From NCBI GenBank assembly GCA_947460045.1, contig CANHGC010000086.1, forward strand, positions 1-6,786: DNA of 6,786 bases, read 5' to 3'. The notes under the pieces are model-generated. The model was not told the origin of the DNA and searched no databases. It saw only the letters and a program-made list of their open reading frames with translations. Both the position numbers and the translations under genes were made by a program. The DNA comes from Bacteroidota bacterium (GTDB lineage: Bacteria > Bacteroidota > Bacteroidia > NS11-12g > UBA955). This document shows, one piece after another, positions 1 through 5,820 of the stretch; position 1 is the stretch's first letter, and each line of letters starts with the position of its first letter.

Positions 1-299
1 GTTACAACAAAACCACCAATCACGTTCAAGGTTCCTACAAATACCGCCAATGTACCAAACACCAACGAAAGTGTATCGTCGGGCGATGCATTGCCCATAA
101 CGATGATTGCACCAATCAAAACCACCCCGTGAATGGCATTTGCACCACTCATCAAAGGGGTATGCAACACACTGGGCACGTGTGAAATCAATTCAACACC
201 CACGAAAATCATCAAGATCACCAGGTATATGAGGTTCAAAATATTTTGCTGTTCGTATTGCGCGATTAAATCGGCAATACCCTGAAAAAATGCTTCCAT
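1..299 (-). CDS. pntAB: NAD(P) transhydrogenase alpha subunit, membrane part (PntAB), 3'-truncated by window edge
   Basis: Membrane-spanning part of proton-translocating NAD(P) transhydrogenase, which uses the proton-motive force to drive hydride transfer from NADH to NADP+. The ATG at 299-297 gives 99 residues before the left window edge. Three hydrophobic segments are visible, at about 21-38, 54-69 and 77-99. Between the first two lies HTPLMSGANAIHGVV (46-60), matching the conserved HTPLMS-NAI-G stretch of E. coli PntA; the visible end GGFVV matches E. coli GGFTV, so only some 10-15 residues should be missing. The first ~19 residues (MEAFFQGIADLI...) are a short soluble lead-in. It starts 10 bp after the pntAA stop codon, so the two are almost certainly one transcript; a loose purine-rich run (AAAAGAAAAAG) precedes the ATG. 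By the usual order pntB should follow beyond position 1. Identification is by remembered family motifs; I am confident. Confidence 0.93.
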   Translation of the reverse strand, partial: MEAFFQGIADLIAQYEQQNILNLIYLVILMIFVGVELISHVPSVLHTPLMSGANAIHGVVLIGAIIVMGNASPDDTLSLVFGTLAVFVGTLNVIGGFVV

Positions 300-309
300 G
301 CTTTTTCTT

Positions 310-1410
310 TTATGCGTTATGATAAATTTCACCGTTCGAACAAATCAAACAGCCTTGTACAATTTCATCGTTGCGATCCAAAATCAACTCACCCTTTGGC
401 GCAACCAATTTCAACAATTCCCAAATGTTTCTGGCAAACAATTCGCTGGCGTTGGCACTCAACTCCGATGGCATATTCACCGCACCCACCAATTTCACAC
501 CGCCCACCACTTTCACTTTGCCTGCTTCTGTTTGAGAACAGTTTCCGCCTTGCTCTGCCGCCATATCAATCAATACTGAGCCCGATTTCATCAAGCCCAA
601 CTGCTCATCATCCACCAAAATAGGGGCTTTCCTGCCAGGTACCAACGCAGTTGTAATCACCAAATCGGCCTGAGCCAAACTCTTATTCACAGCTTCTCTC
701 TGTGCTGCGCGATATTCTTCGGTGGCTTCCTTGGCATAACCGCCTTCCGAACCCACTTCAACACCTTTCACCTCGATAAACTTACCGCCCAAAGACTGCA
801 CTTGCTCTTTGGTTTCCGGACGAACATCGGTTGCTTCCACCACCGAACCCAATCGTTTTGCGGTAGCGATGGCTTGCAATCCGGCCACACCCACACCAAA
901 AATCAACACCTTGGCGGGCGTAACAGTTCCCGCAGCCGTCATCAACATGGGGAAAATCTTATCCAAATGATATGCGCCTTCGATCACCGCGCGGTAACCC
1001 GCCAAATTCGCCTGCGAACTCAAAACATCCATGCTCTGAGCACGAGAAATCCGGGGAATCGCATCCAAACTCAACACAGAAACACCTTCGGCATTGAACG
1101 CAGAAATCAAATCTGCATTGCTGCGATGATACATCAAACTCACCCACAAACTGCCTTTGGGCAACGATTGAGCCACCGCCGCTTCTGGCATGTTGATTTG
1201 CACGTACATGGCAGCATCGTTCATAGCGCCGCGATCCACCACCACCGCGCCCGCATCCGTATACATCTCATTTGAAAAATGGGAACCCAATCCGGCACCC
1301 GACTCAATCAAAACTTCATTGCCCATCTGTGTCAAACTCTTGGCAACCTGGGGTGTTATGGCTACGCGATTCTCTCCAGCTCGGGTCTCTTTTAATACGG
1401 CTATTTTCAC
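310..1410 (-). CDS. pntAA: NAD(P) transhydrogenase alpha subunit part 1 (PntAA), NAD(H)-binding domain I
   Basis: Soluble NAD(H)-binding domain I of proton-translocating transhydrogenase, sitting on the cytoplasmic face of the membrane partners PntAB and PntB; it passes hydride from NADH to NADP(H) on PntB. The product has 366 residues, close to the size of separate PntAA proteins such as that of Rhodospirillum rubrum. The N-terminus MKIAVLKETRAGENRVAITP (1-20) is the alanine dehydrogenase/PNT N-terminal domain. R120, Q125 and D128 in PRISRAQSMD fit the RQD loop that helps position the nicotinamides. The Rossmann motif GVGVAGLQA lies at 172-180, with D195 (VEATDVRP) at the place that binds the adenosine ribose. 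GGY at 223-225 fits the mobile loop, and GSVLIDMAAEQGGNC (277-291) is a family signature. The start is GTG at 1410-1408, placed by the N-terminal match. No membrane segments: those are in the next gene, so this is the split form rather than the fused E. coli PntA. Confidence 0.96.
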   Translation of the reverse strand: MKIAVLKETRAGENRVAITPQVAKSLTQMGNEVLIESGAGLGSHFSNEMYTDAGAVVVDRGAMNDAAMYVQINMPEAAVAQSLPKGSLWVSLMYHRSNADLISAFNAEGVSVLSLDAIPRISRAQSMDVLSSQANLAGYRAVIEGAYHLDKIFPMLMTAAGTVTPAKVLIFGVGVAGLQAIATAKRLGSVVEATDVRPETKEQVQSLGGKFIEVKGVEVGSEGGYAKEATEEYRAAQREAVNKSLAQADLVITTALVPGRKAPILVDDEQLGLMKSGSVLIDMAAEQGGNCSQTEAGKVKVVGGVKLVGAVNMPSELSANASELFARNIWELLKLVAPKGELILDRNDEIVQGCLICSNGEIYHNA

Positions 1411-1432
1411 AATCGATTTTTAGATTTTGAAG

Positions 1433-1440
1433 CGAATATA
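1433..1440 (-). promoter_or_regulatory. Possible -7 promoter element for the pnt operon
   Basis: On the minus strand this reads TATATTCG, one mismatch from the Bacteroidota -7 consensus TAnnTTTG. It lies 22 bp upstream of the pntAA GTG. I see no -33 TTG at the expected 17-20 bp spacing, because that place is taken by the terminator hairpin of the upstream gene. This makes it a weak candidate. Confidence 0.3.
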
Positions 1441-1443
1441 CAC

Positions 1444-1469
1444 AAAAAAAGGGGCCTTTCAGCCCCTTT
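1444..1469 (-). terminator. Intrinsic terminator of the T9SS cargo gene
   Basis: On the minus strand a perfect 8-bp stem, AAAGGGGC paired with GCCCCTTT (1469-1462 with 1455-1448), closes a 6-nt loop (TGAAAG). The stem's own closing T residues run on into four more, giving an unbroken run of seven T. It begins 24 bp after the stop codon at 1495-1493 and ends 33 bp before the pntAA start, so it should separate the two transcription units. On the plus strand there is no T-run after the stem, so it acts in one direction. Confidence 0.93.
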
Positions 1470-1492
1470 CGATTCGGTTAAACCGGTACAAT

Positions 1493-2524
1493 CTATATTT
1501 TACAAAACTTCAACACCACACCGCCATTTTCGATGGTGTAAATTCCTGATTTCAAAGCAGATACATCCAACACACGCTCACCCTTCCAAATCAACGGCAA
1601 CTCAGCGCCATTCAAATCGTGCATGCGGATGTCTTTTTGATGCTTCACACCCTCCAAAGCCAAAATACCCTCGGCCGGATTGGGATATACCTCAAACCCA
1701 CTCAACCCCAGCCCATTGGGTTCTTCACTGCCCAAGGCGCCAATGAACCCATCCCTGTATCTCACCTGGTTGGGCGTAAATCTGCCGTTGGTTGGACTCA
1801 CCGTACCACTGATTTCCATTACGGGAATTCGCTCACTCAACGACAACCATTTGTACGTCAATGTTTTTCTTGGCACCGGAAATTTCCCAAATTGCGATGT
1901 AACCGTATCAATCTGATCAACAAATGCGCGCAATCGCAACACATTGGTATACTCCTTATAAGGGGTTTTGATAGTACCCCACCCATCGGCATCATTGTAT
2001 CGCTTGCCAGCCTGAACCAGCGCAAACAAATCGCCCGGAATGCTAAACTTGAAATTGAAACTGCTCGTATCCTTGTCGCCATAATTCAACGGAAACTGAT
2101 ACACCTCATCCTCATCCACATACATCGCAGCCAACGGAAATCCCGAATATTGATATCCAATACCCTCTGTCTTAAAAACCTTCGTACTGTTGGTGTAAAA
2201 TGAATACACATTGGTTAATGTGATAGGGCCTGCACCCACCGTATCCGCAGTTTTTTGACCGATCTGTCCGAAAAAATAAAAAGAATAGGGCGTTTTGTTG
2301 GCACTGTAATAATTCAACAACTGCTGTCGCTGAGGAGTCATCCCACTAAAATCCCAACTCATGTTAGCACCACCCGTCTCATAATTGCTAGGCAAATCCG
2401 TAGGCAAGGCATTCGAATAACGCAATGTATCCCCAGCTTTGGGCATCTGAGACGATGTAATACTTGGCTGAGCCACCAACGCACCGCCAACCAACCCCAT
2501 CAATACAAAAAACAACTGTTTCAT
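1493..2524 (-). CDS. Secreted protein of unknown function with T9SS type A sorting domain
   Basis: I do not recognise the main body of this 343-residue protein. Residues 1-19, MKQLFFVLMGLVGGALVAQ, are a clear Sec signal peptide, likely cut near A18/Q19. About 250 residues follow, rich in aromatics and in Ser, Thr and Asn, without transmembrane segments; the stretch MSWDFSGMTPQRQ lies at 55-67. The last ~67 residues (277-343) form a T9SS type A sorting domain: FEVYPNPAEG opening, an LNG turn at 304-306, VLDVSALKSGIYTI at 318-331 and a basic end, KFCKI. Known of the family: this domain takes cargo across the outer membrane and is normally removed or replaced by a surface anchor. I therefore infer a cell-surface or released protein; no enzyme motif is visible. 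The ATG at 2524-2522 is preferred over an in-frame TTG at 2542 because the signal peptide starts there and the -7 element covers the TTG region. A strong terminator follows. Confidence 0.9.
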   Translation of the reverse strand: MKQLFFVLMGLVGGALVAQPSITSSQMPKAGDTLRYSNALPTDLPSNYETGGANMSWDFSGMTPQRQQLLNYYSANKTPYSFYFFGQIGQKTADTVGAGPITLTNVYSFYTNSTKVFKTEGIGYQYSGFPLAAMYVDEDEVYQFPLNYGDKDTSSFNFKFSIPGDLFALVQAGKRYNDADGWGTIKTPYKEYTNVLRLRAFVDQIDTVTSQFGKFPVPRKTLTYKWLSLSERIPVMEISGTVSPTNGRFTPNQVRYRDGFIGALGSEEPNGLGLSGFEVYPNPAEGILALEGVKHQKDIRMHDLNGAELPLIWKGERVLDVSALKSGIYTIENGGVVLKFCKI

Positions 2525-2531
2525 AGATAAA

Positions 2532-2539
2532 CAAATATA
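2532..2539 (-). promoter_or_regulatory. -7 promoter element for the T9SS cargo gene
   Basis: The minus strand reads TATATTTG, an exact match to the Bacteroidota primary-sigma -7 consensus TAnnTTTG. Only 7 bp separate it from the ATG at 2524, so transcription would begin within a few bases of the start codon. No -33 TTG is found at 17-20 bp spacing; the nearest TTG upstream leaves only 11 bp. Confidence 0.55.
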
Positions 2540-2560
2540 CAATTTAAGTTCAATTTTGGG

Positions 2561-2591
2561 TTGTTAATCTGCTTCAAAAACACGATTTTTG
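2561..2591 (+). promoter_or_regulatory. Candidate promoter of recJ
   Basis: TTG at 2561-2563 and GATTTTTG at 2584-2591 are 20 bp apart, which fits the Bacteroidota -33/-7 arrangement TTG-N17-20-TAnnTTTG with one mismatch in the -7 element. The -7 element ends 8 bp before the recJ ATG at 2600, again giving a near-leaderless transcript. It shares the 75-bp region with the divergent promoter of the T9SS cargo gene. Confidence 0.45.
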
Positions 2592-2599
2592 CAGAACTT

Positions 2600-4297
2600 A
2601 TGGAATATCGTTGGCGAGCAAAATCTACACCCAATCAGGAACAGGTATTGCAGCTTTCAGAAAGCATCCGCGTAAATCCATACATTTCTACCATTCTGGT
2701 TCAAAGAGGTATCGACACCTACGAAAAAGCTGAAAAATTCTTCCGCCCCAAACTAGAAGATTTACACAACCCCTTCCTCATGAAAGACATGGACTTGGCC
2801 ATTCGCCGAATCCAAAAAGCCGTGTCGCAACAAGAAGGCATCCTGGTTTATGGCGATTACGACGTAGATGGCACCACCGCCGTAAGCATCGTTTTTTCCT
2901 ATTTCAAATCCTTCAACCAGAACATCGAATATTATATCCCCGATCGTTACAAAGAAGGTTACGGAATCAGCAGAACTGGACTTGAATATGCCGCAGCAAA
3001 AGGCTTTACCCTGGTCATCGCCCTCGATTGTGGCATTCGCTCAAACGAACTCGTAGACTATGGCAATTCTCTGGGATTGGAAATCATCATCTGTGACCAC
3101 CACCTCCCCGGCGAAACCCTGCCCAAAGCCGCCGCCATCCTCAATCCAAAACGCCTCGATTGCGAGTACCCATACAAAGAACTTTCTGGCGCAGGCATCG
3201 GCTTCAAACTCATCCAAGCCTATAACGAAAAACAAGGCATGCCCACCGAAATGGTGTACGACTACCTCGATATGGTGGCCGTGAGCATCGCCTCAGACCT
3301 GGTCGACATTCGGGGTGAAAACAGAGTCCTCTCCTTCTATGGACTCAAAAAACTCAACGAAAACCCCAGCATTGGCCTACAATCACTGCTCGATGACTGT
3401 CCGAAAAAAGAGCAATACAACATCTCCGACATCATCTTTGGCATCGGCCCACGCATCAACGCAGCCGGCAGAATTTCAGACGCCAACGCAGCGGTAAAAG
3501 TACTCATCGAAAAAGATTATCACACGGCAAAGAAATATGCCAAAGTCCTTTCCGAACGCAACCACGAACGAAAAGAACTCGATACAGACATCACCCGCGA
3601 CGCCATCGATATGGTGGAAAAAAGCGAACGCCTGCTCAGCAAATACTCCATGGTTTTGCAAGGCGAAGGCTGGTCTAAAGGCGTAATCGGCATCGTAGCC
3701 TCCCGCATGGTAGAACAATTCTACAAACCCACCATCGTTTTTTCTCTGAACGATGGCATGCTCACCGGCAGCGCTCGCAGTATCAAAACCTTCGACATCC
3801 ACGAAGCCATTGGTGCCTGTGGTGATTTGGTGGAGCAGTTTGGTGGACACAAATACGCGGCTGGACTGAGCATCAAAGTAGAAAACTTCGACGCCTTCGC
3901 AGATCGATTCGAAGCCATCGTGCGCGAATCAGTCACCGCAGAAGACCTCATCCCCGTGGTAGAATACGATCTCGAAATGGACACGGCACTGATCACTCCG
4001 GGCATGATGAAAATCCTCAAACAACTCTCCCCGTTTGGCCCAGGAAATACCATCCCCGTTTTCAGATCCAACAATTTGAAAGCCAATCAAACCGCCAAAA
4101 TCCTCAAAGATCGCCACCTAAAAATGCAAGTACAAACCCCCAACGGCCCTATGGATTCCATTGGATTTGGCTTAGCAGAACACTGGCCCTCTGTAACCGA
4201 TAGTCAGATTTTCCACGCCTGCTACTGCATCGAAGAGAATACTTACAACGGAAGAACCAATTTGCAGCTTCGTTTGCAAGACATTAAAACCAATTAA
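2600..4297 (+). CDS. recJ: Single-stranded-DNA-specific 5'-3' exonuclease RecJ
   Basis: RecJ degrades single-stranded DNA 5' to 3' and acts in the cytoplasm in recombination, mismatch repair and processing of stalled forks. The product has 565 residues, close to E. coli RecJ (577). The DHH phosphoesterase domain shows YGDYDVDGTTA (84-94), ALDCGI with D143, the name-giving DHH at 166-168, GAGIGFKL (197-204) and ASDLVD with D233; these acidic and histidine residues form the two-metal site. GPRINAAGR (283-291) follows. The DHHA1 domain has GWSKGVIGIVASRM (357-370), GSARSI (390-395) and GGHKYAAG (415-422). The rest, from PFGPGNTIPVF (478-488) on, fits the RecJ OB-fold. All key residues are present. 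The ATG at 2600 is chosen over an in-frame TTG at 2561 because the family match begins at MEYRW and the TTG lies in the likely promoter. The PLP-enzyme gene follows after 24 bp. Confidence 0.97.
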   Translation: MEYRWRAKSTPNQEQVLQLSESIRVNPYISTILVQRGIDTYEKAEKFFRPKLEDLHNPFLMKDMDLAIRRIQKAVSQQEGILVYGDYDVDGTTAVSIVFSYFKSFNQNIEYYIPDRYKEGYGISRTGLEYAAAKGFTLVIALDCGIRSNELVDYGNSLGLEIIICDHHLPGETLPKAAAILNPKRLDCEYPYKELSGAGIGFKLIQAYNEKQGMPTEMVYDYLDMVAVSIASDLVDIRGENRVLSFYGLKKLNENPSIGLQSLLDDCPKKEQYNISDIIFGIGPRINAAGRISDANAAVKVLIEKDYHTAKKYAKVLSERNHERKELDTDITRDAIDMVEKSERLLSKYSMVLQGEGWSKGVIGIVASRMVEQFYKPTIVFSLNDGMLTGSARSIKTFDIHEAIGACGDLVEQFGGHKYAAGLSIKVENFDAFADRFEAIVRESVTAEDLIPVVEYDLEMDTALITPGMMKILKQLSPFGPGNTIPVFRSNNLKANQTAKILKDRHLKMQVQTPNGPMDSIGFGLAEHWPSVTDSQIFHACYCIEENTYNGRTNLQLRLQDIKTN

Positions 4298-4321
4298 TCA
4301 AGAATTTCTTATCTTGCTTGG

Positions 4322-5797
4322 GTGAAACGAAAAAACTTCATCCACACCCTTGGCGCCACCACCCTCGGAGCTTTGGCCATTCGCCCCATTTTTGGAAATG
4401 CCCATAGCCTAGGGGAATCCGAAGAAAATCCATCGAACCACGCCAGTGGACATGCTACTACTACCCCACCAAAATCACCTTATATTTTGCCCAAAACTGG
4501 CACCTCAAACGCCCCACACAACGAGGCATATTGGGGCGTCATCGCCAAAAACTTCAAAAGACCCGCTGGTTTCATCAATCTAGAAAATGGGTATTTCAGC
4601 CACCAACCCCAGGGCACACTGAGCTACCACATCGACGCTGAAACCACCATCAATACCCAGACCAGCCATTTCATGCGCACGGCCCAAACTCAAGCCATTG
4701 AGGAGGCCAGAAATGCGTTCGCCGGTTTTCAAGGCCTAATCCCTGACGAAGTGGCCTTCACCCGCAACACCACCGAAAGCCTCAATATCATCATCATGGG
4801 CACCCAGTGGCAACCGGGCGACGAAGTCATCATCGGCGACCAAGACTACGGCTCTATGGTTGAAGCCTTTCAACAAACCGTTGCTCGATGGATGGTCCGA
4901 CTCAAAGTGGCCGAAGTCCCTGTGCTACCCAACAGCGATGCTGAAATCATTCGTGCCTACACCTCAATGATTACCCCGCGAACAAAAATGCTGCACCTCA
5001 CGCACATGATCAACCTCACCGGACAGCTTATCCCGGTGGTGGCCATTACCCGAGAGGCGAAAAAAATCAACCCCAATATTTTTGTCGTGGTAGACGCCGC
5101 CCACAGCTTGGCACACACCCCTATGGACATGTCGGAACTGCGAAACGCAGGCGCAGACGCCATCGGTGGAAGTCTTCACAAGTGGCTCTGCAACCCCATT
5201 GGCGCCGGGTTTTTGTTCGTCAAAAAACAAAACATTCGCGAAATTTGGCCCCTCATGGGCGATATCAGTGCCGATCGTACCGATATCCGAAAATTTGAAC
5301 ACCAGGGAACCCGCCCCATCCAATCGCTACAAACCATCGCAAAAGCCATTGAATTTCACCGATTGTTGGGCAGCGCAAGCAAATACAATCGCCTCATCTA
5401 CCTCAAATTGTTGTGGATTGGCAATAAACAGGCCCTAGAGAATTTTGGCAAAGGCATGGGTATTCTGAACCACCCCACCTACCAAGCCAACATGAATGCC
5501 GTAACCGACCTAATGAACATGGACTCATTCAAACTGCTATCCCCGTTGTTGCCATTCAGCAGAGGCGGCGCGATAGCCACAGCAGCATTGAGCGGATACA
5601 CCCCCACAGAACTCGCCAACACCTTAATGAGCAAATTTGGCATTTTCACGGTGGGCATCGATCACCCAGTCATTCGTGGCGTTCGGGTTACACCGCACCT
5701 AAGCAACAGCACCAGCGATTGCATCGCACTAAACAAGGCTTTTACATCGCTCTGCGTGGATTTGATTCCCCATTTGGAACCGGTTAAAAACAAATAA
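4322..5797 (+). CDS. Class V aminotransferase-fold PLP enzyme (isopenicillin N epimerase-like), probably exported
   Basis: A 491-residue fold-type I PLP enzyme of the class V aminotransferase/cysteine desulfurase superfamily, closest in motifs to the isopenicillin N epimerase (CefD) branch. Visible features are NTTESLN (149-155, phosphate pocket), VVDAAH with D258 (pyridine nitrogen) and H261, SLHKWL with Schiff-base K287, NPIGAGFLFV (291-300), HQGTRP (327-332) and R455 in VRVTPH, placed to bind a substrate carboxylate. The site looks intact. The substrate cannot be read from the sequence: epimerase, lyase, desulfurase or transaminase are all possible. The N-terminus MKRKNFIHTLGATTLGALA resembles a twin-arginine signal but has RK at 3-4 instead of RR; a His/Ser/Thr/Pro-rich linker (about 27-66) precedes the enzyme domain. 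I infer export by Tat after cofactor loading, or else retention if the signal is dead. The GTG at 4322 is the only usable start, since the frame is open only back to the recJ stop. The 24-bp gap suggests co-transcription with recJ. Confidence 0.88.
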   Translation: MKRKNFIHTLGATTLGALAIRPIFGNAHSLGESEENPSNHASGHATTTPPKSPYILPKTGTSNAPHNEAYWGVIAKNFKRPAGFINLENGYFSHQPQGTLSYHIDAETTINTQTSHFMRTAQTQAIEEARNAFAGFQGLIPDEVAFTRNTTESLNIIIMGTQWQPGDEVIIGDQDYGSMVEAFQQTVARWMVRLKVAEVPVLPNSDAEIIRAYTSMITPRTKMLHLTHMINLTGQLIPVVAITREAKKINPNIFVVVDAAHSLAHTPMDMSELRNAGADAIGGSLHKWLCNPIGAGFLFVKKQNIREIWPLMGDISADRTDIRKFEHQGTRPIQSLQTIAKAIEFHRLLGSASKYNRLIYLKLLWIGNKQALENFGKGMGILNHPTYQANMNAVTDLMNMDSFKLLSPLLPFSRGGAIATAALSGYTPTELANTLMSKFGIFTVGIDHPVIRGVRVTPHLSNSTSDCIALNKAFTSLCVDLIPHLEPVKNK

Positions 5798-5820
5798 TTA
5801 CGCGAGAAATCAACAGCGCC

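Noticed and set aside
802..1275. Plus-strand open frame of 157 codons antisense to pntAA
   Set aside because: It lies wholly inside a well-supported gene, its product is His/Arg/Gln-rich in the way reversed G-rich coding sequence is, and it shows no domain.
1619..2203. Plus-strand open frame of 194 codons antisense to the T9SS cargo gene
   Set aside because: The opposite frame has a signal peptide, a sorting domain, a promoter and a terminator; this frame has no recognisable feature.
2522..2542. Longer T9SS cargo protein starting at the TTG at 2542
   Set aside because: It would add six residues before a normal signal peptide, and its first codons overlap the -7 promoter element.
2561..2599. 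Longer RecJ starting at the TTG at 2561
   Set aside because: The added 13 residues do not fit the family N-terminus, and the TTG suits a -33 promoter element.
3476..4117. Several minus-strand open frames inside recJ
   Set aside because: The RecJ motifs on the plus strand are complete and continuous; the reverse frames are shadows.
4299..4316. CAAGA/TCTTG inverted repeat after recJ as a terminator
   Set aside because: The stem is only 5 bp, A/T-rich with an 8-nt loop and no T-run after it; too weak to call.
4310..4317. TATCTTG just before the PLP-enzyme gene as a -7 promoter element
   Set aside because: It departs from TAnnTTTG at two positions in either alignment, and no well-spaced -33 element supports it.
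4964..5323. Minus-strand open frame of 119 codons inside the PLP-enzyme gene
   Set aside because: It covers the catalytic-lysine region of the plus-strand enzyme and shows no motif of its own.
5778..5785. AACCGGTT palindrome near the end of the PLP-enzyme gene
   Set aside because: It lies within coding sequence with no partner copy or context; a chance 8-bp palindrome.
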